This document shows, piece by piece, positions 17,745 to 27,294 of a DNA stretch of 64,000 bases. Position numbers and translations under genes: made by a program. The notes below the pieces were generated by a model. That model was not told the DNA's origin. It did not search any database and saw nothing but the letters and a program-made list of their open reading frames with translations. How positions within the stretch are numbered: the stretch's first letter is position 1; each line of letters begins with the position of its first letter. Source of the DNA: Paraburkholderia flava (lineage in GTDB: Bacteria; Pseudomonadota; Gammaproteobacteria; Burkholderiales; Burkholderiaceae); the NCBI RefSeq assembly GCF_004359985.1, contig NZ_SMRO01000003.1, positions 1,038,206 to 1,102,205 of the forward strand. Reading direction: 5' to 3'.

Positions 17745-18238
17745 TCCGGATGAGCAAGCGACAGCATGGCGTCGCGCTGCCGGTCGTGCTCTTGCTGTCC
17801 GCGATGATGCTCGCGACGTCGGCGGCATGGTTCGAGATGTCGATCGCCGCCGCGCGCGCCGCGTCGAATACGCAGAACGCGTTGCAGGCGTTTCATGCTG
17901 CCGATGCCGCATTGACGCAATGCGCGCGGATGGCGCTCGACGGCACCGCGCCGGCGTTGCCGGACGTCGCGCAGGAGCCCGTCGGCTGGCAGCGTGCTGC
18001 GACGTTTGGCACAGCCGCGCTGACGCCGTTCGCGCAGTGGCCGGGCGCATTGCGGCCGCCGCAATGTCTCGTCGAAGGATGGCTGCTGGCGGCGCGTCCG
18101 GACACACGCGCATGGCTGATCACCGCGCGCGGCTTCGGCGCGACGCAGGCTTCGCAGATCTGGCTGCAGGTCGAACTGGTTGTCGATGGGGATCAGGTCG
18201 AGCGTCACTGGCGACAGGTCGTCGCACGACCCTTCTGA
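17741..18238 (+). CDS. pilX: PilX-type minor pilin
   Basis: 165 residues. The N-terminus RQHG|VALPVVLLLSAMMLATSAAWFEM has Gly before a hydrophobic helix and lacks Glu at +5, which is normal for the PilX N-terminal family. It forms the pilus-initiating minor pilin complex. Four-base overlap with pilW. Confidence 0.82.
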   Translation: MIRMSKRQHGVALPVVLLLSAMMLATSAAWFEMSIAAARAASNTQNALQAFHAADAALTQCARMALDGTAPALPDVAQEPVGWQRAATFGTAALTPFAQWPGALRPPQCLVEGWLLAARPDTRAWLITARGFGATQASQIWLQVELVVDGDQVERHWRQVVARPF

Positions 18239-18255
18239 ACAACAGCGAGCGCTCC

Positions 18256-18699
18256 ATGACCCGACGGATCACCGCGTTCACCTTGCTCGAACTCGTCATC
18301 GCGCTCGCGATTGCCGCGACGCTCGCGGTCTTCGCGATACCCGCGTATCGCCATCACATCGCGCGGGCGCATCGCATCGATGCCGCGACGGCGCTCTATC
18401 GGGCCGCGCAGTTCGTCGAATCAGGGAATGCGAACGCCGACACACAGCGCACATTGCCGCCGGGTCTCGATCGCGCACCGGAATCCGGAACAGCAATGTA
18501 TCGATTGAGTGTGCTACCTGCCGATGCGACTAACGGCGGCTACGCGATTCAGGCGACGCCCGTGGACCAGGGACCGATGAGCGACGATGCGTGCGGCACG
18601 TTCGTGCTCGATGCGACCGGCGCGCGGACAAATCGTGGAGGAGGCGGGGCAGGAGAGATAGCGGCGGATGCCACCGACGAATGCTGGAACAGGCGTTGA
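18256..18699 (+). CDS. pilE: PilE-type minor pilin with Ala at the cleavage site
   Basis: 147 residues, starting MTRRITA|FTLLELVIALAI. The helix and Glu at +5 are normal, but the residue before the cleavage site is Ala (gcg codon) instead of the near-invariant Gly. The head has the PilE layout with a late Cys pair (DDACGTF, DECWNRR) forming the D-region. Seventeen bases after pilX. No pilY1 follows. Confidence 0.85.
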   Translation: MTRRITAFTLLELVIALAIAATLAVFAIPAYRHHIARAHRIDAATALYRAAQFVESGNANADTQRTLPPGLDRAPESGTAMYRLSVLPADATNGGYAIQATPVDQGPMSDDACGTFVLDATGARTNRGGGGAGEIAADATDECWNRR

Positions 18700-18743
18700 A
18701 CGCAGAGCATACGCACCGAGCCACGCGCAAAACAGACGCGCGG

Positions 18744-19181
18744 TTACTTCGAAGCCGATTCCCCGTCGCGATCGTCCTTCATCTGTTGCCAGATGCGATA
18801 CGCTTCCCACGCGGCGAATGCGAGACCGCCCCACTTGAGCAGCGGCTTCGCGCCCGCGACGACGGTCGCGCGCAACGGCTTCGCGAGCAGGACCGACGCA
18901 ATCGAACTGGCGAACGGATACTGCTTGAGCAGCGCGCCGATGCCTGCGTTCATGCCGCGACCGAAGCCCGAGCGCACGCCGCCGAAACCCGGCAGCAGAA
19001 ACTTGAGCCAGCTGAAATGCGTGACGGCCTGACGCAGTTCGAGCGAAGCCTGCGCGAGTTCCATCCGCTCGACATCCGCGCGGACGATCAGCAACTCCTT
19101 GCGCAGCGCGCGCAGATGCGGCGCGCTCAGTTCCTTCTCGTAAGGGCGCTTGCTGCGAAATGTTGTGTCCGGTTGGCTCAT
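18744..19181 (-). CDS. YqjK-like conserved protein of the yqjD-yqjE operon
   Basis: 145 residues with basic and acidic N-terminal helices (YEKELSAPHLRALRKELLIVRADVERMELAQ), then a Gly-rich stretch and a hydrophobic segment (LLKWGGLAFAAWEAYRIWQ). No enzyme motif. It sits third after DUF883 and YqjE-type genes, the place taken by YqjK or DUF3318-type proteins. Function unknown; probably membrane-associated. Confidence 0.7.
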   Translation of the reverse strand: MSQPDTTFRSKRPYEKELSAPHLRALRKELLIVRADVERMELAQASLELRQAVTHFSWLKFLLPGFGGVRSGFGRGMNAGIGALLKQYPFASSIASVLLAKPLRATVVAGAKPLLKWGGLAFAAWEAYRIWQQMKDDRDGESASK

Positions 19182-19254
19182 GATCGGGGCGGCGTGATGA
19201 CGAAAGTGGTGAAACGAAGAAGCGGACCGAAGCTCCAGGTCCACGAGCGCTCTA

Positions 19255-19638
19255 TCAAGGCTTGCGGAAAATATCGCGGTCCTTCTCGAATTCCTTCAGC
19301 GTCGCTTCGAACACGATCGGCGCATTGCGCAATCCGCTGCGCGCGCGCAGTCCGCAGAACAGCGCGGCGAGCCCGTAGACCAGCGTGATGCCGGCGAGCG
19401 CCTGCCAGCGGTAGGTGTCCCAGAACGCGATCGCGACGAGCGCGGTCAGCGCGATCAACGCCATCGTCGCGAGCATCATCGCGGCGAGTCCGAGAAACAG
19501 CACGGCGAGCAGGCGGTCCTTCTCTTCGCTCAACTCGATGCCGATCAGCTCGAGCCGGGTCTGGAGAATGGCGAACACGGAGCCGAGGATGCGGCGCAGG
19601 GGCCCGTGGTCCGCGCGCGAATGGGTATCGTTCGTCAT
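19255..19638 (-). CDS. YqjE-type phage holin family membrane protein
   Basis: 127 residues with two hydrophobic segments (LLAVLFLGLAAMMLATMALIA and WQALAGITLVYGLAALFCG) preceded by the family pattern LQTRLELIGIELSEEKDR. This is Pfam Phage_holin_3_6 (PF07332), a chromosomal family found beside DUF883 proteins. It has no proven lytic role. Confidence 0.85.
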   Translation of the reverse strand: MTNDTHSRADHGPLRRILGSVFAILQTRLELIGIELSEEKDRLLAVLFLGLAAMMLATMALIALTALVAIAFWDTYRWQALAGITLVYGLAALFCGLRARSGLRNAPIVFEATLKEFEKDRDIFRKP

Positions 19639-19813
19639 GGCCTCAGCGCGTTGTGCGTGCGGATGCATAACAACATGCATCACAAAGAAGTCGACCGGAA
19701 AATCGGCCGGCAGGTCGGCATGTCGATGTCATCGGCCTCGTGTCCGATCACACCGCTGCGTTGCGCGGGACTCGGCCGTGCAGGCCAGGTCCGCGCAGTC
19801 CGCTTGTGTACGC

Positions 19814-20116
19814 TTACTTCCGGTTGATCAGCAGCCCAACCAGCACACCGACACCCGCCGCGATGCCGATCGACGCCCACGGATGCTCGTGAACGTAATC
19901 GTCCGTTGCGCGCGCGGCCTTCTTGCCCTTCTCGACGACGACCACCTGGACGTCGGCGGCCTTTTCCTTGGCCTGCTTCAGGCGCGACAGCGCGGTTTCG
20001 CGCAGTTCCGATGCGCGCTCGCCCGTTGCGCTCGCGGCCTGCTTCAGCAGGTCTTCAGCGTCCGCGAGGACGGTTTTGATATCCGACATCAATCTCTCCT
20101 TGTTGACTTCCGACAT
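19814..20116 (-). CDS. DUF883 (YqjD/ElaB) family protein
   Basis: 100 residues: a long amphipathic helix (ADAEDLLKQAASATGERASEL...) and a C-terminal membrane anchor with the family motif VHEHPWASIGIAAGVGVLVG. E. coli YqjD and ElaB are inner-membrane proteins that bind ribosomes in stationary phase. A ggag ribosome binding site precedes the ATG. Confidence 0.9.
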   Translation of the reverse strand: MSEVNKERLMSDIKTVLADAEDLLKQAASATGERASELRETALSRLKQAKEKAADVQVVVVEKGKKAARATDDYVHEHPWASIGIAAGVGVLVGLLINRK

Positions 20117-20513
20117 TGACTGCTCCCTGTATCACGCCACGCGTGAATCGTAACGAAAGAAACGTCCGCTGGCGAGTGCGTTGGCCGGCGCACCGAAACC
20201 AGACGCACGCATGAACCGTTCCCGTCGAGACCGGCCCGGTTGCCGCGAAGCCGCACAGAGGCTCGCGTTGCACCCGGCGTTCAGTGGCGGCAGCAGCCGC
20301 GAAACAGGTGTACAGCGGGGCACACAGTGTGCATTGAATGGACGAGATCTGTCCCGTAAAAGTTTCCCCGCACAAGGTGAAAATTACAAAAACTCATAAA
20401 GTTCTGACGCGATGTTTGTTCAGCGATGCCCCGGCTTCCCGTATCCTTTAATTCCTTGCGACTCGAGCGGCCGCTGGCCGCGAGTTCACCCGATCACTTC
20501 AAGGAGCTGCACC
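20117..20513. other. Intergenic region between DUF883 gene and peroxiredoxin gene
   Basis: 397 bases upstream of two divergent genes. It must hold both promoters; I see AT-rich patches near 20380-20420 but no convincing -35/-10 pair, and no reading frame with good coding character. Confidence 0.3.
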
Positions 20514-21152
20514 ATGAGTTTGCGTCTCGGCGACATCGCACCGGATTTCGAACAGGATTCGAGCCTCGGCACTATCCGCTTTCACGAATGGCTCGGCGAC
20601 AGCTGGGGCGTCCTGTTCTCGCACCCCGCCGACTTCACGCCGGTCTGCACGACCGAACTCGGCCTGACCGCGAAGCTCGCGAGCGAGTTCGAAAAACGCA
20701 ACGTGAAGACGATCGCGCTGTCGGTCGACACCGCGTCGTCGCACAACGAGTGGATCAAGGACATTAACGAGACGCAGGCGGCGAGCGTCGGCTTCCCGAT
20801 CCTCGCGGACGGCGATCGCAAGGTGTCGCAGCTGTACGACATGATCCACCCGAACGCGAACGAAACGCTCACCGTGCGCTCGCTGTTCGTGATCGATCCG
20901 AAGAAGAAGGTGCGCCTGACCATCACGTATCCGGCCAGCACGGGCCGTAACTTCGACGAAGTGCTGCGCGTGATCGATTCGCTGCAGCTCACCGACAACT
21001 ACAAGGTCGCGACGCCCGGCAACTGGAAGGATGGCGACGACGTGGTCATCGTGCCGTCGGTGAAGGACGAGGACGAAATCAAGCAACGGTTCCCGAAGGG
21101 CTACAAGGCACTGCGTCCGTACCTGCGTCTCACGCCGCAGCCGAACAAGTAA
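20514..21152 (+). CDS. 1-Cys peroxiredoxin (Prx6 type)
   Basis: 212 residues. The peroxidatic Cys45 is in DFTPVCTTELG, and the Prx6-type C-terminal domain (NYKVATPGNWKDGDDVVIVP) is present. It has no second Cys in the resolving position. It reduces peroxides in the cytosol. The ATG at 20514 follows caaggagctg. A strong terminator follows. Confidence 0.95.
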   Translation: MSLRLGDIAPDFEQDSSLGTIRFHEWLGDSWGVLFSHPADFTPVCTTELGLTAKLASEFEKRNVKTIALSVDTASSHNEWIKDINETQAASVGFPILADGDRKVSQLYDMIHPNANETLTVRSLFVIDPKKKVRLTITYPASTGRNFDEVLRVIDSLQLTDNYKVATPGNWKDGDDVVIVPSVKDEDEIKQRFPKGYKALRPYLRLTPQPNK

Positions 21153-21166
21153 GCAGCCATCGTATG

Positions 21167-21206
21167 AAAAAACCCCCGCGTTCTGCGAAGAACGCGGGGG
21201 TTTTTG
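21167..21206. terminator. Bidirectional terminator between peroxiredoxin gene and gcdH
   Basis: Hairpin aaaaacccccgcgttc / gaacgcgggggttttt with A and T runs on both sides, between two convergent genes. Confidence 0.93.
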
Positions 21207-21222
21207 TTTCTAAGACTCAGGC

Positions 21223-22413
21223 TCAGAAAAACGCCTGAATCCCCGTCTGCGCACGCCCGAGAATCAGCGCGTGGATGTCGTGCGTGCCTTCATACGTGTT
21301 GACGACCTCGAGGTTCACGAGGTGACGCGCGATGCCGAACTCGTCCGAAATGCCGTTGCCGCCGAGCATGTCGCGTGCGAGCCGCGCGATGTCGAGCGCC
21401 TTGCCGCACGAATTGCGTTTCATGATCGACGTGATTTCGACGGCGGCCGTGCCTTCGTCCTTCATCCGGCCGAGGCGTAGCACGCCTTGCAGGCCGAGCG
21501 TGATTTCGGTCTGCATGTCGGCGAGCTTTTTCTGGATCAGCTGGTTCGCGGCGAGCGGCCGGCCGAACTGCTTGCGGTCCAGCACGTATTGCCGCGCGGT
21601 GTGCCAGCACGATTCCGCCGCGCCGAGCGCGCCCCACGCGATGCCGTAGCGCGCCGAATTCAGGCACGTGAACGGACCGCGCAGGCCGCTGACGTTCGGC
21701 ATCAGGTTTTCTTCCGGCACGAACACTTCGTCGAGCACGATTTCGCCCGTGATCGACGAGCGCAGCCCGACCTTGCCGTGAATGGCCGGCGCCGACAGAC
21801 CCTTCCAGCCCTTCTCGAGAATGAAGCCGCGGATCGCGTCCTTGCCGTTCTCTTCGAGTTTCGCCCACACGACGAACACGTCGGCGATCGGCGAATTGGT
21901 GATCCACATCTTCGAGCCCGACATCGAATAGCCGCCGTCGACTTTCTTCGCGCGCGTGACCATGCTGCCCGGATCCGAGCCGTGGTTCGGCTCGGTCAGC
22001 CCGAAGCATCCGATCCACTCGCCGGTGGCGAGCTTCGGCAGATACTTCTGCTTCTGCGCATCGGAGCCGAATTCGTAGATCGGCACCATCACGAGCGACG
22101 ACTGCACCGACATCATCGAGCGGTAGCCGGAGTCGATCCGCTCCACTTCGCGCGCGATCAGCCCGTAGCTCACGTAGTTGAGGCCGGGGCCGCCGTACTG
22201 TTCCGGAATGGTCGGGCCGAGCAGCCCGAGTTCGCCCATCTCGCGGAAGATGCCGGCGTCGGTCTTCTCGTGACGGAACGCGTCGAGCACGCGCGGCGCG
22301 AGCTTGTCCTGCGAGTACGCGTACGCGGCGTCGCGCACCATGCGTTCTTCTTCGGTCAGTTGCTGGTCGAGCAACAGCGGATCTTCCCAGTGAAATTGCG
22401 CGGCGTCGGCCAT
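21223..22413 (-). CDS. gcdH: Glutaryl-CoA dehydrogenase
   Basis: 396 residues, an acyl-CoA dehydrogenase. FAD-binding motifs [16 protein letters not shown] and [17 protein letters not shown] are present, the catalytic Glu is in [20 protein letters not shown], and [17 protein letters not shown] is typical of GcdH. It oxidises and decarboxylates glutaryl-CoA to crotonyl-CoA in lysine, tryptophan and benzoyl-type degradation. The start at 22413 has ggag upstream. Divergent from an IclR gene, its likely regulator. Confidence 0.95.
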   Translation of the reverse strand: MADAAQFHWEDPLLLDQQLTEEERMVRDAAYAYSQDKLAPRVLDAFRHEKTDAGIFREMGELGLLGPTIPEQYGGPGLNYVSYGLIAREVERIDSGYRSMMSVQSSLVMVPIYEFGSDAQKQKYLPKLATGEWIGCFGLTEPNHGSDPGSMVTRAKKVDGGYSMSGSKMWITNSPIADVFVVWAKLEENGKDAIRGFILEKGWKGLSAPAIHGKVGLRSSITGEIVLDEVFVPEENLMPNVSGLRGPFTCLNSARYGIAWGALGAAESCWHTARQYVLDRKQFGRPLAANQLIQKKLADMQTEITLGLQGVLRLGRMKDEGTAAVEITSIMKRNSCGKALDIARLARDMLGGNGISDEFGIARHLVNLEVVNTYEGTHDIHALILGRAQTGIQAFF

Positions 22414-22541
22414 GATGCGAGTCTCCTTCCTGACTTTTCCTGAATGTGGGGGTGGTGAGAGCGGCGTCGAGATGAGCAGACGCGCGGTCGGCACAGCCCG
22501 GATTTTGCCTGGTTCGTACTTCACTCAAGTGCTTGACTGCG

Positions 22542-22558
22542 GTTCCGCTATGCGGAAC
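22542..22558. promoter_or_regulatory. Palindromic operator between gcdH and the IclR gene
   Basis: Perfect 7+3+7 inverted repeat GTTCCGC-tat-GCGGAAC in the 180-base divergent promoter region. Size and position fit an IclR-family operator. The binding protein is inferred. Confidence 0.6.
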
Positions 22559-22593
22559 AATGTTTTGCAAATCTGCGACGAGTGTATCACCCG

Positions 22594-23379
22594 ATGACGC
22601 CCAACTCCACCCCTGCCGTTTCCATCGACGAGCGCAAGTTCGTCGTCGCGCTCGCACGCGGGCTCGATCTGCTGCGTGCGTTCAAGCCGGGCGAAACGAT
22701 GCTCGGCAATCGCGATTTCGTCGAGCGGACGGGCTTGCCGAAGGCGACTGTCAATCGACTCGCGTACACGCTGACGGTACTCGGCTATCTGCGTTTCGAC
22801 GAGACGCTTGGCAAGTACGCGCTCGATGCGGGCGTGCTGTCGCTGGGCTTCGCGTTGCTGTCGGGCACCGACACGCTCGAACTCGCGCGGCCGCATCTGC
22901 GCACCTTCGCGCGCGAGGTCGGCGCGGCGGTGTCGCTCGGTTGCCGCGATGGGCTCGACATGATCTATCTGGAGACGATCCGCAGCGAGACCGCGTTGAC
23001 GCTCGGCCTTGCATCGGGTTCGAAGCTGTCGATGCTGACGAGTTCGATGGGCCGCGCGTACCTCGCCGTGCAGCCCGCCGATGTGCGCGCCGCATTGCTC
23101 GCCGAACTGAAGAAAGCAGCCGGGCGCGGCGGTGCTGCGTTAGTCGCGGACGCGCAGCGCGAGATCGACGCATTCGCCGACGCGCGCTGCTGTTTTTCGT
23201 TTCGCGCGTGGCACGACGACGTGAACGCGGTCGCGGTGCCGTTTCGCGAGACACGCGACGGCCGCTGGCTCGTGCTCAGTTGCAGCGGGCCGGCTTCGTC
23301 GATGGGAGAGGAGGTGTTTCGCGACAGCGTGGCGCCCCGGTTGAAAGCGCTCGCGCGCCGGCTCGGCGACACCGGCTGA
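22594..23379 (+). CDS. IclR family transcriptional regulator
   Basis: 261 residues. The N-terminal winged helix (FVVALARGLDLLRAFKPGE ... ERTGLPKATVNRLAYTL) is followed by the ligand-binding domain (about 90-255). Divergent from gcdH with a palindrome between them, so it probably controls glutaryl-CoA or related catabolism in response to a pathway acid. An upstream GTG (22582) is an alternative start. Confidence 0.9.
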   Translation: MTPNSTPAVSIDERKFVVALARGLDLLRAFKPGETMLGNRDFVERTGLPKATVNRLAYTLTVLGYLRFDETLGKYALDAGVLSLGFALLSGTDTLELARPHLRTFAREVGAAVSLGCRDGLDMIYLETIRSETALTLGLASGSKLSMLTSSMGRAYLAVQPADVRAALLAELKKAAGRGGAALVADAQREIDAFADARCCFSFRAWHDDVNAVAVPFRETRDGRWLVLSCSGPASSMGEEVFRDSVAPRLKALARRLGDTG

Positions 23380-23408
23380 CGGTATCTACATAAGACCCAG
23401 ACTAAGAC

Positions 23409-24242
23409 TCAGGCCGCGCGCGGATGATCGTGCGTCGCGAACAGCGGACCCTGCACGAAACGCACGTCGTATTGCTGCAGCAGATCGAACTGCGCTTCGT
23501 CGGTGACGCGATCGAAGATCAGCGGAATGCGCAGCCGGTTCGCGTAACCGACCAGCGGCTTCACCATCGCATCGCGCAGCGCCGCGCCCGCATCCATCTT
23601 GATGAAATCGAGCCGCGCCATGTCGGACACGGACAGGATCTGTCCGGCGTTCTGCAGGTTGCCGGCGACCTTGAACCCATAGTGCTGGTAGCTCTTCGTC
23701 AGATAGCCGAGGAACGTGCGATGCGCGACCGCGGCCGACGGCAGTTCGATCACGATACGCGACGGTGTCAGTCCGAACGACACGAGCACCGCCGAGAAGT
23801 GCTGGCCGTGGTCGTACCGCACGCTCTTCAGCAGCCGTTCGTGCACCCGCAGGAACAATAGTCCGTGACGCTGCGCGCCGAAGAAGTTGATCGAGTGCAG
23901 CGCGCGCGACATCCGGTCGAGCGCGACCAGTTGCGTGTCGTCCTCGATCCGCTCGAACGGGTCCTGCGGATCGAACGGCTCGCCGTCGATCCGCTCGGTC
24001 ACCGCCTGAAAGCCGAGTTCGTCGCCGAAACGGTCCGCGTGCTCCGGCGCCGTGCCGAGCGACTGCCCATACGCATGCACGCTGATGTCGAAGATCGGCT
24101 CGTACGTGCTCCCCAGCTGGAAGCCGTTGAAGCGCGCCATCGCGATGCCGCTGTGCTCGCCCGTGCCGAGCGCCAGGTGCTCGGCGAGAAACGGACGGCT
24201 GGCGGCGCGTGCGATGAGATCGGGGATGGTCGGGGCAATCAT
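23409..24242 (-). CDS. Degenerate EAL domain protein, probably catalytically inactive
   Basis: 277 residues aligning along an EAL fold: YEPIFDISVH at the start of the domain, VIELPSAAVAHRTFL where the EITE segment lies, KVAGNLQNAGQ where DDFGTG would be, DFIKMDAG for DxIKID, and DVRFVQGPLFA at the end. The signature EAL triplet and most metal-binding acidic residues are replaced, so c-di-GMP hydrolysis is unlikely. Such proteins often act as sensors or protein partners. The start MIAPTIPD at 24242 is preferred over one 18 residues earlier. Confidence 0.8.
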   Translation of the reverse strand: MIAPTIPDLIARAASRPFLAEHLALGTGEHSGIAMARFNGFQLGSTYEPIFDISVHAYGQSLGTAPEHADRFGDELGFQAVTERIDGEPFDPQDPFERIEDDTQLVALDRMSRALHSINFFGAQRHGLLFLRVHERLLKSVRYDHGQHFSAVLVSFGLTPSRIVIELPSAAVAHRTFLGYLTKSYQHYGFKVAGNLQNAGQILSVSDMARLDFIKMDAGAALRDAMVKPLVGYANRLRIPLIFDRVTDEAQFDLLQQYDVRFVQGPLFATHDHPRAA

Positions 24243-24585
24243 GGACAGGCAGGGCGTCGGGTCGTGTTTTTGTCGGTCTGCGGCGGCATGCCGCACTCAT
24301 TTAACGATGTTAGCAGTCCGTGTACCACGCGAATGCACTAAATGGTCATAACGATATTGGGCGCGGCATGGCGCGCGGCGCGTGCAGAAACGTTCGGCGC
24401 GCACAGATACGTTCGGATCCGCCGAGCCAGGGTTTACATGATTTTCACTAATCGTAATTAGTTTTACTATACGTAAAAACTGGAAGACATAGGCGTAGCC
24501 ATGTGCGCGCCGGGACCGCATCCGGATGCGCCACAGAATGCGCACGCTCCGACAGCCGTCGGCCATCGATAAGGGAGACCCCGCA
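24243..24585. promoter_or_regulatory. Divergent control region between the EAL gene and the homogentisate operon
   Basis: 343 bases. Two neighbouring inverted repeats stand out in an AT-rich patch: ACTAAT-cgta-ATTAGT (24447-24462) and TTTTAC-tatac-GTAAAA (24462-24478), with a TTTACA at 24433-24438 that could be a -35 box. They are likely regulator sites for the transporter-hmgA-fahA operon. No reading frame of note. Confidence 0.45.
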
Positions 24586-25941
24586 ATGAATACCAACCCC
24601 CAGTCCACCAACGTGATCGAAGTCGAGCGCGTGCTCGCCGATACCCACCACCCGGCTTTCCAGTGGATGCTGCTCGTGCTGTGCGGGCTGTGTCTCGTGA
24701 TCGACGGCTTCGACGCGCAGTCGATGGGTTACGTCGCGCCGAGCGTGATCGCCGAATGGCATGTGCCGAAAGCGGCGCTCGGTCCGGTGTTCAGCGCGAG
24801 CCTGTTCGGCATGCTGATCGGCGCGCTCGCGTTGTCGGTGCTGGCCGACCGGATCGGCCGGCGGCCCGTGCTGATTGGTACGACGCTGTTCTTCGCGGCC
24901 GCGATGATCGTGACGCCGCTCGTATCGACGATTCCTGCGCTGATCGCGTTGCGCTTTATCGCCGGGCTTGGCCTCGGCTGCATCATGCCGAACGCGATGG
25001 CGCTGGTCGGCGAGTTCTCGACCCCCGCGCATCGCGTGAAGCGGATGATGCTGGTGTCGTGCGGTTTCACGGTCGGCGCGGCGTTGGGCGGGTTCGTCAG
25101 CGCGGCGCTGATTCCGACGTTCGGCTGGCGCGCGGTGTTCTGGGTCGGCGGTGCGGTGCCGCTCGTGCTCGCGTGCGTGATGTTCGTCGCACTGCCCGAG
25201 TCGCTGCAGTTTCTCGTGCTGAAGGGGCATCAGGCGCGTGCGCTGCGCTGGCTCGCGAAGTTCGATCCGAGCCTGCCGATCGACGCGCACACGCGCGCGA
25301 CCGTCCGCGAGAAAGCCGCCGACGGCGCGCCAGTCGCCGAGCTGTTCCGCGCAGGCCGCACGCCGGTCACGCTGATCCTGTGGGCGATCAGCTTCATGAA
25401 CCTGATCGATCTGTACTTCCTGTCGAACTGGCTACCGACCGTGATGCGCGACGCAGGCTACACACCGTCGACTGCCGTGATCGTCGGCACCGTGCTGCAG
25501 ACCGGCGGCGTGATCGGCACATTGCTGCTCGGCTGGTTCATCGAACGCTTCGGTTTCGTGCGCGTGCTGTTCGTCTGCTTTGCGTGCGCGGCGGTGTTCG
25601 TCGGCGCGATCGGCGTGGTTGCGCATGCGTTGCCCTGGCTGCTGGTCGCGGTGTTCGCGGGCGGCTTCTGCGTCGTCGGCGGACAGCCCGCGGTCAACGC
25701 GCTGGCAGGGCACTATTACCCGACAACGTTGCGTTCCACCGGCATTGGGTGGAGTCTCGGTATTGGGCGGATCGGCTCGGTGATCGGACCGCTGGTCGGC
25801 GGCCAGTTGATTGCGCTGAACTGGTCGAACGCGTCGCTGTTTCATGCGGCTGCGCTGCCGGTGCTGGGTTCGGCGTTGCTCGTGATCGCGCTTGCCGGCG
25901 CGACACGGCAACGCGACGGCACCGTCGCGGGCGCCGCCTAA
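24586..25941 (+). CDS. AAHS-type MFS transporter for aromatic acids
   Basis: 451 residues, twelve hydrophobic segments. The aromatic acid:H+ symporter motif DGFDAQSMGYVAPS in TM1 and the MFS motif A ADRIGRRPVL are clear. It lies 18 bases before hmgA, so an aromatic acid feeding into homogentisate (such as 4-hydroxyphenylpyruvate, a hydroxyphenylacetate or homogentisate) is the likely cargo. A gggag site precedes the ATG at 24586. Confidence 0.9.
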   Translation: MNTNPQSTNVIEVERVLADTHHPAFQWMLLVLCGLCLVIDGFDAQSMGYVAPSVIAEWHVPKAALGPVFSASLFGMLIGALALSVLADRIGRRPVLIGTTLFFAAAMIVTPLVSTIPALIALRFIAGLGLGCIMPNAMALVGEFSTPAHRVKRMMLVSCGFTVGAALGGFVSAALIPTFGWRAVFWVGGAVPLVLACVMFVALPESLQFLVLKGHQARALRWLAKFDPSLPIDAHTRATVREKAADGAPVAELFRAGRTPVTLILWAISFMNLIDLYFLSNWLPTVMRDAGYTPSTAVIVGTVLQTGGVIGTLLLGWFIERFGFVRVLFVCFACAAVFVGAIGVVAHALPWLLVAVFAGGFCVVGGQPAVNALAGHYYPTTLRSTGIGWSLGIGRIGSVIGPLVGGQLIALNWSNASLFHAAALPVLGSALLVIALAGATRQRDGTVAGAA

Positions 25942-25959
25942 GCCTTCACGGAGAATCGA

Positions 25960-27294
25960 ATGACTGACGATACGAACGGGCACACGAACACGGTCTGGCA
26001 ATCCGGTTTCGCGAATGAGTTCGCGACCGAAGCGTTACCGGGCGCGTTGCCCGAGGGCCGCAATTCGCCGCAGCGTGTGGCGTACGGACTGTACGCGGAG
26101 CAACTGTCGGGCACCGCGTTCACTGCGCCGCGCAGCCACAATCGCCGGTCGTGGTTGTACCGCATCCGGCCCGCCGCGATGCACAAGCCGTTCACGCCGC
26201 TGCCGTCGCATGCGCTGGTCGCGAATTTTCATGCGAATTCTCAAGATGTGCCGCCGACGCCGCCGAACCAGCTACGCTGGGACCCGCTGCCGATGCCTAC
26301 CGAGCCGACCGATTTCATCGACGGCTGGGTGACGATGGCCGGCAACGGTTCGGCCGAATCGATGAACGGCTGCGCGATCCATCTGTACGCGGCGAACCGC
26401 TCGATGCAGGACCGCTTCTTCTACAGCGCCGACGGCGAACTGCTGATCGTGCCGCAGGAAGGACGTCTGCATATCGCGACCGAACTGGGCCGGCTCGACG
26501 TCGGACCGTTCGAGATTGCGGTGATCTCCCGCGGCGTGCGCTTCGCGGTGACGCTGCCCGACGGCGCGGCGCGCGGCTATGTCTGCGAGAACTTCGGCGC
26601 GCTGCTGCGATTGCCCGATCTCGGACCGATCGGCTCGAACGGCCTCGCGAACCCGCGCGACTTTCTCACGCCGCATGCGGCCTACGAAGACCGCGAGGGC
26701 GACTTCGAACTCGTCGCGAAACTGAACGGCCAGCTGTGGCGCGCGGACATCGGTCATTCGCCGCTCGACGTGGTTGCGTGGCATGGGAACTACGCGCCGT
26801 ATCAGTACGACCTGCGCCGCTTCAACACGATCGGCTCGATCAGCTATGACCATCCCGATCCGTCGATTTTTCTCGTGCTGCATTCGCCGAGCGATACGCC
26901 CGGCGTCGATACGCTCGACTTCGTGATCTTCCCGCCGCGCTGGCTCGCGGCCGAAGATACCTTCCGTCCGCCGTGGTTTCACCGGAACGTCGCGAGCGAA
27001 TTCATGGGCCTCGTGCACGGCGCGTACGACGCGAAGGCCGAGGGCTTCGTGCCCGGTGGCGCGAGTCTGCACAACTGCATGTCGGGTCACGGCCCGGACG
27101 CGGACACGTTCGAGAAAGCGTCGCACAGCGATACGTCGAAGCCGCACAAAGTGGGCGACACGATGGCGTTCATGTTCGAAACGCGCACGCTGATCCGCCC
27201 GACGCGCTTCGCGCTCGAAACCGCGCAACTGCAGGCGGATTACTTCGAATGCTGGCAGGGCATTCGCAAACATTTCGACCCGGAGCGTCGATGA
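25960..27294 (+). CDS. hmgA: Homogentisate 1,2-dioxygenase
   Basis: 444 residues, full length. It opens the ring of homogentisate to maleylacetoacetate with Fe(II) and O2. Family stretches include [40 protein letters not shown] and the metal region [16 protein letters not shown] ... [12 protein letters not shown]. Overlaps fahA by four bases (ATGA). Confidence 0.97.
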   Translation: MTDDTNGHTNTVWQSGFANEFATEALPGALPEGRNSPQRVAYGLYAEQLSGTAFTAPRSHNRRSWLYRIRPAAMHKPFTPLPSHALVANFHANSQDVPPTPPNQLRWDPLPMPTEPTDFIDGWVTMAGNGSAESMNGCAIHLYAANRSMQDRFFYSADGELLIVPQEGRLHIATELGRLDVGPFEIAVISRGVRFAVTLPDGAARGYVCENFGALLRLPDLGPIGSNGLANPRDFLTPHAAYEDREGDFELVAKLNGQLWRADIGHSPLDVVAWHGNYAPYQYDLRRFNTIGSISYDHPDPSIFLVLHSPSDTPGVDTLDFVIFPPRWLAAEDTFRPPWFHRNVASEFMGLVHGAYDAKAEGFVPGGASLHNCMSGHGPDADTFEKASHSDTSKPHKVGDTMAFMFETRTLIRPTRFALETAQLQADYFECWQGIRKHFDPERR

